Assembly: GCA_002633025.1 (NCBI GenBank)
Contig: NMRB01000104.1
Coordinates: 556,782-620,781 of the forward strand
Reading direction: 5' to 3'
DNA length: 64,000 nt
Source: Notospermus geniculatus
Taxonomy: Eukaryota > Nemertea > Pilidiophora > Heteronemertea > Lineidae
Shown here one piece after another: positions 25,966-37,070 of the stretch (positions are counted from its first letter, which is position 1; each line of letters starts with the position of its first letter). The translations under genes and the position numbers were made by a program. A model generated the notes under the pieces. The model saw only the letters and a list, made by a program, of their open reading frames with translations. It searched no databases and was not told the DNA's origin.

Positions 25966-28377
25966 ATGGAGGCAACTACTATGGGTCAACTGGGCGCCAT
26001 ATTGCTGGTGGTCCTCTTGCCTATTTCCAGTGAGTTTTGGTGAGGTGGTTGTTGTCATGACCCGTTCCCAATCACTATGCGCCTCCAAACTCAAATTCTG
26101 AGGCTGGCCAGAATTTCGTCTCTAATAACAAATTATTATTATTATTATTATTATTATAAATTATTTTAAAGTGCTAAATAATGTTGTACATTTACAAAGC
26201 ACTGTACAAGAAGTAGAGAAGGCATTAAAAATCGACAAGTAATAATATAAGAAATAGTAGTAGGAATGGTAATAATAATGGTATATAGAATATACCCTAC
26301 AAGCTCGGACAAAAAATGACGTTGTCCAAGTGAAAGTAAATGTACCGCTATTCTTTTCCAGTCATAGACCGTGTCGCTTCAGAAAGTGAGTGTCATTCAA
26401 CTATCGTGATGGACCTGATGCAGTGCGTGGAACCTATGGGCCCTGCGGATGAGGATTCGATACCAATCGCTGGAGGAGCTAACCCTGAACTAGTAGAATC
26501 GGCGTGCAGGTACGCAAGATTGTTTTTGCTGACTGCAAGACCAGAATCACAGCATCTAAATGTTCATATTGGTGCTGACTGGTAGCTGCTGCCACTTGCG
26601 TTCAAAATGAGTCAAAACTAAATGTACCGTAGATGTATACATGTACATGTTGTATATATCGTGATATTGTGGCGCCATCACCCCGGCAGCGTCACAACGA
26701 TAATAGGGAGTTTAATATATCACACGCTAAACGATAACCAGTATTTTTTCTGCATGAAATACATGCGAGAAATAGCATTAACGTAAACGTTAGCGTTAGC
26801 GTGTGATCACTTAAACTCTGTATTTAATCACATGCACCCTAACGATAAATCTTCAGTGTTAAACCCTTTAGGAAAAACACCCTCGACTCCTCTTAGTGTG
26901 AGTCCCAGTTTGCACAAATTTATTGCAAATCGGTCATTCCAATCATCAAAAATATGATCTCTTTTTTCAGGAATGGAACATTTTTAGAAATGATAGCCTG
27001 TGTAAAATCGACGCTTGGAAAGTGTTCCGAGGAAAATATCCAATTACTCAACAAATTTCTCGACCCGGAAGAAATGAACAACTCATTATCACATTTCTGT
27101 AATAATACAGCAGGTAGGTCAAGGTCAAGGTCAAGGCCAAGTCAATGACCTGGGGCCTGTTTCATAAAGTGACTTTAAGCTAAATGGTACCGTTAACTTC
27201 AATGCATTTCCCATGAGCTTTAAAGTCATGAAACAGGCCCCTGTTCTTTCAAATTGTTGTGAGTAGAATACCTGCGGTTCTCCAGAATAATTATAGTTAA
27301 TATTGACTCCAGATACCTAGGTTCACTAAAGAACCCTTTCTAAATCAGTTTACAGAGAATCATCGCCATGTCTCCGAAAACAGGAGAAGCCAATCAGGGA
27401 TTGTGTTCATCAACAGGTCATTATCACGCTGAATGCACTGCGGGTGGCGGGAAATAGTATGGACCGCCGGATTCATGGAGTGTGCAGGTGAGGAGAATTT
27501 GTGCGTGTAAAGCCTGGGATATTCATAATAAATGAATTCAAGTCATTTTTTATCAATATATTAGTAGGTTTAGATCATCCCCACCCAGACTACCGCATGG
27601 GAACGACAACAGACATTGATAAAAGACTGTCAACTCGGTCAACGACAAGGCGACTGTTGACGTAACATTTTTTATGAACATGTACAAATACATACATGAA
27701 CATGTTGTGGCAAATACTCCGCATTATGCATGCCTTGATCGGGTTGATTTAGGAGTTTCGATATTCAGGCCTAGGAGATGATTAATGTCCATTCTCGGAA
27801 TGCACGACGTCGTCGTCTCCAGTTTGAATTTATGCCCACACTCGATAACAATTACTTGTATTTGATATTGTCAAAGTGTTGGCAAACCAATAGAAACTGC
27901 AATATGCCCACAACGCAAATGTAGGTAGACGTAGGCCTAACGTTACGTACTTGGTTTGTTTAACACTCTGATTGAGCCAGAATCGCTATGTCCGTCTCAA
28001 ATGACAACAATAGCCCTACCTCTGTAGGCTATCGTCATCACCCCCTTCAAACGAAGGTAAATAGAAAAAAAATGGATTTTCTGTAACACCTTCACATTGT
28101 ACCTAGTGCTTAGTTGATCGTTGACTTTCTCTTGCACCTTTCTTGCAGTGGCTACAAATCTGGAGTGCTGTGTGTGGACAAAACACTAAGAAAAGCCTGC
28201 GGTGATAGAATTGCTGACGTCATCAAAACTGTTAATGGCGGCCAGTGCCTCGAGAAGGAAAGAAAGGCACTGAGTTCCGGTCACACACTTTCAACAAATA
28301 GTGCACATTTATACACATTTTACTTCAGTGCAATAATTGCAATAAAATTCATCAATCTAAAAACAAGTTGCACGTGA
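25966..28377 (+). CDS. Secreted cysteine-rich protein, family not recognised
   Basis: Exons 25966-26029, 26362-26509, 26971-27113, 27358-27487 and 28149-28377 join in phase to 237 residues. Exon 1 encodes a signal peptide (hydrophobic LGAILLVVLLPIS); a second ATG at 25981 would also work. The mature part has spaced cysteines in helical-looking segments: CHSTIVMDLMQC, ACVKSTLGKC, HFC, PCLRKQEKPIRDC, GVC, LCVDKTLRKACG and GGQC. It has potential N-glycosylation sites (RNGT, CNNT, NNSLS). The C-terminus is hydrophobic (FYFSAIIAIKF), which suggests a GPI-anchor signal or a membrane end. The exon 4 acceptor must be the second AG of ACAGAG to keep frame. It faintly resembles invertebrate secreted proteins with repeated C-x(n)-C helical pairs, but I do not assign a family. 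Introns hold MITEs at 26708 and 27152. Confidence 0.7.
26134..26157. repeat. (ATT)n microsatellite with SINE-like flank
   Basis: A run of ATT units is followed by TTAAAGTGCTAAATAATG and AAAGCACTGTACAAG, similar to the segment at 22385-22445. Lies in intron 1 of the gene at 25966. Confidence 0.8.
26708..26818. mobile_element. Fold-back MITE
   Basis: GAGTTTAATATATCACACGC at the left pairs with GCGTGTGATCACTTAAACTC at the right. About 110 bp, non-coding, in intron 2 of the gene at 25966. Confidence 0.7.
27152..27241. mobile_element. Fold-back MITE, GGGGCCTGTTTCAT type
   Basis: The ends GGGGCCTGTTTCATAAAGT and ATGAAACAGGCCCC pair. The ends share the GGGGCCTG start with the elements at 3715, 4277 and 36701. 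It lies in intron 3. Confidence 0.75.
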
Positions 28378-28939
28378 TGTCTGCGTTGAGTTAGAAAGTG
28401 GATGCTGGCAGAATGTCTTAGATGATAGGCCTACGTTCGTAGAGGAGTTTCGTTATGCTAGTTCTCTGTCTGCAATTGAATACCACACCTAAGCCTAGGA
28501 TATCAATAGGCAGGCTGTTTAATTTTCTATGGCTCAGAGGGAGAAGACAATCATCAGTGGAATGCCTAAAGCGGCCCATACACGTGTACAAAATTAGGAT
28601 CAAAATGGACAACATTATTGCCAATCTTTCTTGCATGCACATGCCCCACTTGGTCCCCACATTGTGCATGGATGTTGTATCTAGGCCTTTACCCCCATAC
28701 CACCCTATTCTGGAACAAAATACTACGTCTTCGTGACTTGACCATTTCGGCCTCAAAGAGTGATACCTGAGAAATTCTGTTTCACCCATAATCACACGAT
28801 TTTGTGACAGGAATCCACCCTAAAATATAAATCCGATTTTATTGCTCAGTGAGGGATTAGATGGCAATAGAAACCGTAGATTAACAATAACAGACTACAT
28901 GTATTGCAATCCGGACTTGCATTCCTTGGATTACCATTA

Positions 28940-29001
28940 TTCACACCTCGATCTCAGAGGTGAGAGACGCGATGATTCCACTGCGCCATTCTGACAGCCC
29001 C
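28940..29001 (-). mobile_element. tRNA-like SINE head
   Basis: The minus strand reads GGGGCTGTCAGAATGGCGCAGTG, an A-box-like start, followed by an anticodon-like hairpin. The B box is not preserved. Confidence 0.4.
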
Positions 29002-29178
29002 TTCAGAAAATGTATGACATAAGGATTGAAAGAAATAAAAACGATGATAAGTTGGAATAGGGATGGATTGTTCTTTTATTTGCGAAGTAGCAGCAATAAA
29101 ATCTTAATTGCATGTACACATTGATTTAAAGTAACTGATTGATTAAAAAGTACATTTTTCTATATAGGTACGGTGAGC

Positions 29179-29204
29179 CTTGGAGGAATTATAATTCCTC
29201 CAAG
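29179..29204. mobile_element. Ultra-short palindromic insertion, family 1 (26 bp)
   Basis: CTTGGAGGAATTA is joined directly to its complement. GGTGAGC lies on both sides (29172-29178 and 29205-29211), a perfect 7-bp direct repeat. Confidence 0.8.
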
Positions 29205-30480
29205 GGTGAGCGTAGTAATTTTGTACACAAAGTCATATACATGTAAGAATCAAGTTGGTAAAATCGCGTTTTGTAAAGAAAGAATACTGTTAATAAACTA
29301 CGTCTACGGATTATCACAGTTGTGAAATGGTGTCAATTCATTTGTGTTCAGCATCATCATACGCAGTAAAAGCACAGGCTGTTGTTGCTATATCATTTAC
29401 AGACGATCTGTCCTACGCTGCCATCGTATATGCCTACTCATGCAACCTGGTCAAGTGATACTAAAGCAGCATTTCCTACCGACATGATTCACACTAGGCC
29501 TACGCATCTTCAACAAATCTACCAAACAACCTCCCCACCAAGCTGTCCTCATACGCTTTCGGCTGTACTGCACGTTGACATATCTTCGGAAGATCAAAGA
29601 CGTGCTGGTCACGAATCCCAAGTGTCGTGTTGACAAACCTGGAAATAAAGGAAAGGTATACGCGATATTCTTACAAGTCCAACTTAGCTTGAAGTAAAGA
29701 TTAGCAGGTCTACTCCGCCCCAAGGGCATCACGCTGATTGCACGTAGGCCCTACACGTACACTGTACATGTACGTCACAATTTCACAAAAAATACCAGAG
29801 ACCAAACGCTCGTTGATTGATGGGTAGCCCGATCACACTTACGATGCAGTAGCCATGTGAACATTAGGACCCACAACCGTTTGGGAAACTGGAATGCATT
29901 TCCCGTCAGCTGTCCAAGCCAGGAAAATCTGTGTCCCTGGAACGAAAAATGTTAAAAATCTGGAGGAATGTTACCACACACGGGGACGCACTCAGATGAT
30001 GAAGACTATAAAAGAATGTGCACGCGTTGCTCGTTGTTGGGTGGCGTCCACTAGAGTGCCGACAAGATTAGGAAGGGTTGCGGAAGCAAATTATGCCATT
30101 TCGGCATCCTATCCGCGTCGGTCGCGAAAAAAAGTGTGCGAATCATCGTTTCCTGGGACATTACTACGAATCTCTGCAGACATACCTGGGAGTGTCCCAG
30201 GAAGCAATCGTGAATATGGCCTGTTAAATGTAGCAGAATTCAATGCTATGTATCTTGGATAATCAAGGTCGCAAGCATTGTAAAAGTGAAAAGTGTCTGA
30301 CAGTTTTATCGAACTTATAGTTTGATTTTATCAAAATATGAATCAATTCAATCAAATACAAATTCGTTTTTCATTTTGATAATCGAAAAGTTTCTTTTGA
30401 TTTCATCAAATACCTTATTCGATAAGTATCGAATGATTGTTCAATTTGCACTGAATGGGCCACTGAGTATATTTGACTGG

Positions 30481-30590
30481 ATCGAATAGGCCATTCGATA
30501 TTATCGAACAGGCCATGCGATTTGGATCGAACAAGCTATTCGATTTTATCGCACAACACATTCGATGTGGATCGAATAACCCATTCGATC
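30481..30590. repeat. Five 22/23-bp units, each a spaced ATCGAAT/ATTCGAT inverted pair
   Basis: Units begin at 30481, 30503, 30526, 30548 and 30571, with lengths alternating 22 and 23. Each reads ATCGAAY-N5-ATTCGAT with few changes, so the array presents about ten evenly spaced half-sites. Confidence 0.85.
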
Positions 30591-30612
30591 TTTGCAGCAA
30601 ATCTATTCGATT

Positions 30613-30638
30613 CCGATTGGCTGGCTTTCGTGACGTCA
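30613..30638. promoter_or_regulatory. Inverted CCAAT box and full CRE
   Basis: GATTGGCT (30616-30623) and the palindromic cAMP-response element TGACGTCA (30631-30638) sit about 40 bp from the ATCGAAT array. Together they look promoter-like, but no gene start is identified beside them. Confidence 0.4.
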
Positions 30639-31058
30639 TGAGATTCAAAACTGAAAAGTGGCGGCCTATGGCACGCCAAAACGGAAAATATTCAGATTGG
30701 ATTATACCTATGCAGAACTTTCTACAAACGTTCGGATCTGAAAGTACATCCACTGCACTGATTTAATTTTATGCAGAACAAAAAAGTATCCATACAGATT
30801 GNNNNNNNNAAGTGCAAATCTACTCAGAATTTCAGGGGAAAACTAAATAGAAGCCTGCATTAACCATCCCCTATTGGTTTAATCAAGGATCCCTGTTCCA
30901 GTTACGCAATACTTCTCAAGGTCAGAGGTCAAGGTCACAGATAACTAGCTCTAGAGTAGTTAACTTCTCATCGGAAACCATTGACATCGCTCCGATGTCC
31001 TTCTCTTGTTTTGTGTAGTGATGATGAATTGCGGTCTCGTTGAATATTGCCCGCTTAC

Positions 31059-32257
31059 CTGTTTGTAGAACAATCGAACGTCATGGACTACCGGTTGTTT
31101 GGAAGTTATGACAGTCTGGAAAGACCGTATCTTTTGTTGAATAGCATCATACGACACGTTGCCAAATAGGACATCGGTTCCTCTCGGCGCAGGTAGAGTC
31201 TACAAAATACATATAAGACAACGATCGTACAAAATGGTGTTACAATGTTATGTCGACTTTCATTTCCTCAACTACCTCCTCCATTAAAACTGTCTGTAGG
31301 GCTTATTAATTACATGATACTCTAAAAAATATTTCGATTTCACACTGAGTTTCCCCGCCGCCGCCGCTGAATAATTTTTCCACTGATGTAGGCCCATGTT
31401 TTCGTGTTGTTCGCTGGTGTTGTTTAGAGGCAGTTTGGCGAGGACACATCAAATATTTTTTCTGCAGTCACATTAACCACATCGTAGAATGCAGAGTGTC
31501 AGGCATAAAACTAAACACTTACCTCAATGAACGTGAATTCAAAGCGTGGGGGTGCAACTGAAATGAGTAACGGAATGATGTGAGCTAAGTACGATTACAA
31601 GCCTTCGAATGAAAAAAGATATGGCCTGAGAATCAATAATATTATTGATGCTCGAGGCACTATGTTTTATTGATTCCTCTTTGCTTTCTTTCACAGGTAT
31701 TTTATTATTTTAAAATCTCCCTCTCTGGGAGAGGTTTTATATACAGGCAGTAACCTTCGTGTACACGGAGTGATAACATTCATTTTGCAAAGCGTTGATA
31801 CGGTAAGCTCGAGTTTAAACCATCGGTTCATTATGTTCAGTGTGTTACAGAGGTCCAAAGAGCACATACCCCGGTAATAACACCCCCCCCCCCCCGACAG
31901 GGCCGGGGCGGGGGGAAGTTGCCCCCTCCCCGAGCCAACCAAAAAACGTGGTTTTCATGCGGGGGGGGGGGTTATTACCGGGGTATGTGCTCTTTGGACC
32001 TGTGTAACACTGACACCCACCACCCCTGCAATGCATCCTTCAAAAGTCCCTGTGACGTTACCCATGCCGTAGTAGTAGGCCTACTCATATTGAATACAGC
32101 AAATGTAATACCAAATAGAAAAATATCTTTGGTAATACTTACCACAACGAGTTGGGGGCTTCCTGTCAGCCGTCATCGTGACAACCCCGGGGTACACCAT
32201 CCCATGGGCAATCCCAATGACTACTAAAACAAAGATGATGGCAATCGCTTTCTCCAT
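31059..32257 (-). pseudogene. Ependymin-related gene, copy A, 3'-truncated
   Basis: Exons on the minus strand: 32257-32143 (start and signal peptide IAIIFVLVVIGIAHG), 31557-31523 (VAPPRFEFTFIE) and 31199-31059 (LFGNVSYDAIQQKIRSF ... VRLFYKQ). All join in phase to 97 residues. The NVSYD and LFYK motifs match the first half of ependymin-related secreted proteins. The exon that follows in copy B (37071-37236) has no counterpart here, because the duplicated block ends in the intron. I therefore call it truncated, unless distant exons to the left are used. Confidence 0.75.
31842..32036. mobile_element. Fold-back element in ependymin intron 1, copy A
   Basis: GTGTTACAGAGGTCCAAAG at the left pairs with its complement near 31992-32010. 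The right end continues through CACCACCCCTGCAATGCAT, whose partner is lost on the left in this copy but present in copy B. Confidence 0.8.
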
Positions 32258-33538
32258 TTTGGCGAAAATATCAAGGTCTGTCGATGTCGTTCACGTAGTA
32301 TAACGACCCAGTCTGGACTGGAAAGGCGGTCACGTCTTGAAGTTTATATAGCAATAGATAACTAGGTCAGGATTCCACTTCCCCGTCATGTGCCGCCTCG
32401 TCCTATCCGATTATTCATTTGGGTATCACGCGCTTTTCAGTTTATTTAAATATCAAAACGGAATCAAAACAACTCTCAACCTATTCATTGATTTATGCTA
32501 TGCTATAGTAATCACGGGATCGCTTCATTCATGGCCAAGAATAGCCCGCACAGTATGCGGAAAAATCATCAATATTGGCATAAGCTGTAAACAACTCGTG
32601 ATCATTCTCATGCTCATTCCCGTTCAAGTTTTTTTCGGGAGTTGTTCTTTTGATAATGATATTTATTTAATTACGGGTACATGGAATATTTTCAAGGAGA
32701 ATTCATCGGGAGAATCATTCATCACGCGAGTTGTTGCGAAAATGTTACCACTTTTTGGCCACGTTACCTTGACTTCATAGTCTGGCGTCCGAGAATTAAA
32801 ATATTGGGCAATACTAGTATTGGGCACATTGAATTCAATTTTGTTGCCGCTCGACCGGTTACACTAATCTTGTAACAATATTAATTCGAAGGACGGAAGA
32901 ACAAGGAATTAGGCCTGCGGTCTAACCTTGACTCCCGGCCTTGACTCTCTTCATCACGCAGAGAGTAGCACAAGAAACGAATTCGCCTGCTCATAATGAT
33001 AGATGAAGGTTGCGAGTCTGGAGAATGTAGTGGAGCAACATTGCGGGTACAAAACGGCTGGCTGCGCGAGACTAAGGCGCAGGTGGGGCAAACGATTTCT
33101 GATAGGTCACATCACATCACATCAGCCGCCGCATGTCGAGATGAATGGCCGTCAGCAACATCGACAGCGCCAAATATCGAGCCGATGGACCTTGGGTTGT
33201 GACAGCCATCAAGCGCCGGCAAAGCCTGCCACTGGTCCACGCCACCAGCCTTTAAAAACCAAAACTATTTCAGGTTTCTTGAACCTGTCGCCTTAGGAAA
33301 CGCTTGCAACGCCTTGTGATTTGTGTGCGGCCCGCTCTCCGTCCCCACAGAACACAGATCAGCTTTGCAAGTCTAGAATAAGGGCCAACAATCATATAAA
33401 AGGCTTATTTCGTCCGACCCATACCCGCCATTTATCTTCGGCACTACATACATATACAGTAGGTCATGTCCGGCCGGCCCATCTTGCAAGTGGGCTGATA
33501 TTGACGGAAAGGCCACTTCCGTGTTCTGCCCTGTCAAC

Positions 33539-36193
33539 ATGTCTTCCACGTATCTTGTCTTCTATTTGGCTCTGTGCTTCTATATGTTCTACTTGACAGG
33601 TATAGTACATACTTCGTAAAAGCAGGAAAAGCTAGAGATGTTTTTTATAATTCATGACATTCGGAAATAGACCTCCAGCTCTCAGAAGACACACTGAAAT
33701 TCAACCTTAGGCCTATAAAGTAGGCAATCTACGCATGCCTGAATTACACAGTCATAATATATACATGTACTTAATACATGTAGGCCTATCAATGTGTACC
33801 TCGGCCTTTAGAACGCCGTCAAAATGCTTGACGGTGTAGATTATGAAGTTTTTAAAATTGTAAACATTTAAAGCTAGTATTTGCTCGCTGCCTGGGCCGG
33901 GCATGCCAGCCCTGCTGAGCATGAACAAAAGTTTGATGCCGTCGTGGCGCAGGCAATCGTCGGTGCGACCTGACATCATCAACTGCAGGCCTACTTTGGT
34001 TAGTGAATTTCTCACATCTAAGTACTGTTTTTTTTCCCTTCGGGTTTCTTCACTTCGTAGGTGTCTCGGGAAAATGCTCCAGCAAAATAATCGACTACGT
34101 CTTCCAAAATGAATCAACGTATAACAAGTGAGTGCAAATACCGAATATGGCGGCGAACAAGGTGGGCGTTTCCCTGGTGACATGGACTCTAACCCGAGAC
34201 TCAATTTGTTGGAAACACCCAAATGCGCTCGTAGAAGCACGTGCAGTTCATGAGCTCACTGGCGGTGAACTTTTCTCTGATGATGCAAGGCAACTAGTCT
34301 CAAAGGACGATAGGGCCTACCGGTATGCTAATAACATATTACAGAGCGAATCATGGTAAAGTTATAAGAATGGTGCTCAATAGCGTGCTAACTCATTCAA
34401 TTCCTGCAAGTTTTGATTGCTCTCCTTTGTTGGCTTCAGAGAATATAGTAGCATGGAAGCAAACAAGAAACCGCTGGGGTTCAGCACCGGCCATTGGCTC
34501 TACAACTCGAACGAGAACCCGTGTGTGAGGGTGAAAGTAGCTGCAGGACGCAGGATTGAAGTAATGGTGAGAATTCATCATCATCAACGATTGCTTTTCT
34601 CCAATCATTAGGACTTCTACCATTATCATCATAATACACCAATTCTACTTCACTGGGGAGTTGGAGGAGGGTTTGGAGAGGGGTTAAAGGGGAGTTGGGA
34701 GAGCGCGCTGGTGCAACGATTGAGCGTCAGACTCTTGACACTGAAAAGCCTTGGGTTCAATTCCCGGTCGTATTGGCTCAACTGGTCTGAAAGGATGAAT
34801 TGATGCGCTGAATGAGCTGCTCCGTGAGTTCTTCAGAAAACTCGGGGCAATAAAATGTGCAGCGCTTTGAGATGTAGAAATTAAGCGAGGTATCAAGGTC
34901 GCACGGCATTGATATCATTATTCGTTATAGCGCAAAAATAGATAAGCTCGCTTATCTACTTTATAGCGTTAATTATCATCATTTGAACGCGGCTTCCGAA
35001 TATCACGAGTTGAGAGTCTTTTGTGAGCATATGATAATGATTAGTCATCTTCCTGAGTGGTTACAGTACTAGAAATGCAAGGAAACTTAAAGCCGGTAGG
35101 CATATTATGCATTTCCAATATAAGCGTTCTACAAGAATAAATGACCACGCGACGTGAATTCCTGAGATTTCCTTTAACGATTGAAGACAGTTGCTGTCAA
35201 AGTGACCTTCGGGATACCTAACCTGACTCTCTTTTTATTAGTAAGTCAGACGTGTATCGACTTACTAATAAAAAGATTTGGTCGATTCGCCACTCTGTAG
35301 CCGTAGATGTCTCCACCGTTGATATCGCCAGAACAGGAGCAGGTGAAAATCAGAGTAGTGATGGCACCGTCACGTATTCAACCCATCCACCTCGGCATAT
35401 GGCTGTGCATTGCCCATCCAATTTTTTTGCAAATAACGACAAAGAATTGCCCTTCCAATCATTGTTTGCAAATGACAAAGCATTGGCCTTCCAATCATTG
35501 TTTGCATATGACAAAGCATTGTCCCTCCAATCATTGTTTGCAAATGACAAAGCATTGTCCTTCCAATCATTGTTTGCAAATGACAAAGCATTGTCCTTCC
35601 AATCATTGTTTGCAAATGACAAAGCATTGCCCCTCCAATCATTGTTTGCAAATGACAAAGCATTGTCCCTACAATCATTGTTTGCAAATGACAAAGTATT
35701 GGCCCGCCAATCATTGCTTACGTCTCCATTCACGTTCGAATCAATCATCATGGGAGGTCATGCCATTTGTTGTTTTCTTTAGGTTGATACAGAGCCACCA
35801 AATACGCGGATTTGGTAAGTCATCTTCTCCAACGAAGAGTCAGACACTCACACACACCGGAGAACTGGACATTTCATCGTCGTGGCACGCGCTCAAGTAC
35901 AGTTGGGTGTAGTTTCAAAAAACGATATTTTGTCAGCCAGGAATATTCCTTTGTGGGACATACTTCTGTGTCTATGATTTAGTGAGGTAGGCCCACCCTA
36001 CGGTAAGTAAATAAACGGACTTTTCATTCCAGCGTTAGGGATGCGAAAAAGTCGACGTGTCAGGCCGGGAAAATCTACGATTGTCGGCCAACAGATGGAG
36101 ACACTATGATCTTCGAATTCTACTGCGATGCCGAATGTTCGGAAACGGATGTGAACTTTTGGTATAGATTTACATTGAGCTTGCCTCCCGGAG
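33539..36193 (+). CDS. Small secreted cysteine-rich protein, copy A (lacks terminal exons)
   Basis: Exons 33539-33599 (signal peptide, YLVFYLALCFYMFYLT), 34442-34566, 35783-35814 (32-bp microexon, VDTEPPNTRI) and 36033-36193 join in phase, giving about 126 residues. Exon 2 uses the second AG of TTCAGAG. Exon 4 is cysteine-rich (STCQAGKIYDC, FEFYCDAEC) with FWYRFTLSLPPG near its end. I do not recognise the family; exon 2 (GHWLYNSNENPCVRV, then RRIEVM) is faintly CUB-like. The final exons seen in copy B at 43821 and 44049 are absent, because the duplicated block stops just before them. A complete product would need splicing into copy B or another end. Head-to-head with the ependymin-related gene, starts about 1.3 kb apart. 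Confidence 0.6.
34693..34905 (+). mobile_element. tRNA-derived SINE, copy A
   Basis: A tRNA-like head ends in a B box (GGTTCAATTCC, 34754-34764). A tail follows with GATGCGCTGAATGAGCTGC, TTCTTCAGAAAACTCG and GCAGCGCTTTGAG. The same insertion is at the equivalent place in copy B, so it predates the duplication. Confidence 0.65.
34933..34961. mobile_element. Ultra-short palindromic insertion, family 2 (29 bp)
   Basis: CAAAAATAGATAAGC faces GCTTATCTACTT, the right tip slightly decayed. TATAGCG flanks it on both sides (34926-34932 and 34962-34968). The counterpart in copy B is at about 41595-41623. Confidence 0.7.
35437..35720. repeat. 36-bp minisatellite, 8 units, in intron 2 (copy A)
   Basis: The CCAATCATTG block recurs every 36 bp, with TTTGCAAATGACAAAGCATTG between. 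The unit length is a multiple of three, so long frames stay open on both strands. It sits between exons 2 and 3 of the secreted gene, so these frames are not coding. Confidence 0.95.
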
Positions 36194-36700
36194 GTGAGTG
36201 CCAGTGCTATCGGCGTATGGTTGGTTGAAGGAAATTACATCAAAAATTCAAGTCTTTCCTGTACACCACCGCACCATTGCCACTGATCACGCCTGTGGTT
36301 AATACAAAAAAATTGTTAGGTCTGTGCCGCCACTATATACAAATCACATAAAACCCCGTGGCGGCTGACACATACATACTAAGTATATTGGCGAGGAAAA
36401 TTCAAAGAGTTCAATATCAAAGGCGCGACAACCCCGGTGTATGGCAAGTTTTTTGTAGCAATATTCGATTTTTGGACATTCGTTCGATTTTAGTTGAAAT
36501 TCGTTCGATAAATCACCACCTTTGTTCGATAATGTGCAGTGGAGCGAAAAAAACACAAAAGAAAACGCGTCGCGTACGCGCTAGTCTGTCACCGCCTATA
36601 GACTGAAATTCTGAGTCGATTTTAAACATTTTTTACGGTCAATTTCAATTTTTTACAAACAAAAGGGAGCGCCCCCACCTGCGCCAGAATGTTATCTTTC

Positions 36701-36838
36701 GGGCCTGATTCACAAAGCACACTTACGCCTAAGTGTGATCTTAGAGTACTCTTAACTATTGTGTGGGGATTTATGAACAATAGTTAAGAGTACACTAAGA
36801 CCACACTTAGCCGAAGTGTGCTTTGTGAATCAGGCCCC
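36701..36838. mobile_element. Fold-back MITE, GGGCCTGATTCAC family, copy 3
   Basis: The tips match the elements at 3715 and 4277 (GGGCCTGATTCACAAAGC). The inner arms differ (ACACTTACGCCTAAGTGTG, AGTACTCTTAACTATTG). Confidence 0.85.
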
Positions 36839-36845
36839 AGGTCAG

Positions 36846-36953
36846 GGGGCCTTATGCATAAAACACCTTGAGTGTAAAATTTCCCTTTTCTTTTGTTTGG
36901 GACAATAGTTTAAGGGAAATTTTAGGCTTAATATGTTTTATGCATACGGCTCC
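36846..36953. mobile_element. Fold-back MITE, GGCCTTATGCATAAAACA type
   Basis: The ends GGCCTTATGCATAAAACA and TGTTTTATGCATACGGC pair, as do inner AATTTCCCTT and AAGGGAAATT. Confidence 0.75.
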
Positions 36954-37070
36954 TGAGCTCCTTTGTTTATAAGAGCTCCACCTGAGCTCCACCAGTTGAT
37001 CAGGAGAAGGTGTCACGAATCATCTCATAAATTCACATTTCATTTTAAACGGCATCAATACCAAACATAC

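Larger units (their letters stand above)
28378..30480. other. No gene supported
   Basis: Apart from a SINE head (28940-29001) and an ultra-short palindromic insertion (29179-29204), only short ORFs are present. The 122-codon frame at 29894-30262 shows no recognisable domain or splice context. Confidence 0.4.
31009..36440. repeat. Direct segmental duplication, copy A
   Basis: Near-identical to 37321-43815 in order and orientation. It starts inside intron 3 of the ependymin-related gene (TTTTGTGTAGTG) and stops at CCCCGGTGT, about 6 bp before where exon 5 of the plus-strand gene begins in copy B. It differs from B by small indels and lacks B's insertions at 39527, 39991 and 42898. Confidence 0.95.

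Noticed and set aside
30415-30766. ORFs on both strands at 30.4-30.8 kb, one with an ependymin-like SDPNVC
   Set aside because: The frames are produced by the ATCGAAT repeat array; the short ependymin-like string is isolated and lacks the expected preceding residues.
35437-35720. CRISPR-like regular repeats
   Set aside because: Units are contiguous tandem repeats without unique spacers, in a eukaryotic intron.
35252-35912. Long open frames of repeated peptide on both strands
   Set aside because: They come from the 36-bp minisatellite, whose unit is divisible by three and so stays open in several frames. They lie in an intron of the secreted gene; the same holds for 41944-42585.
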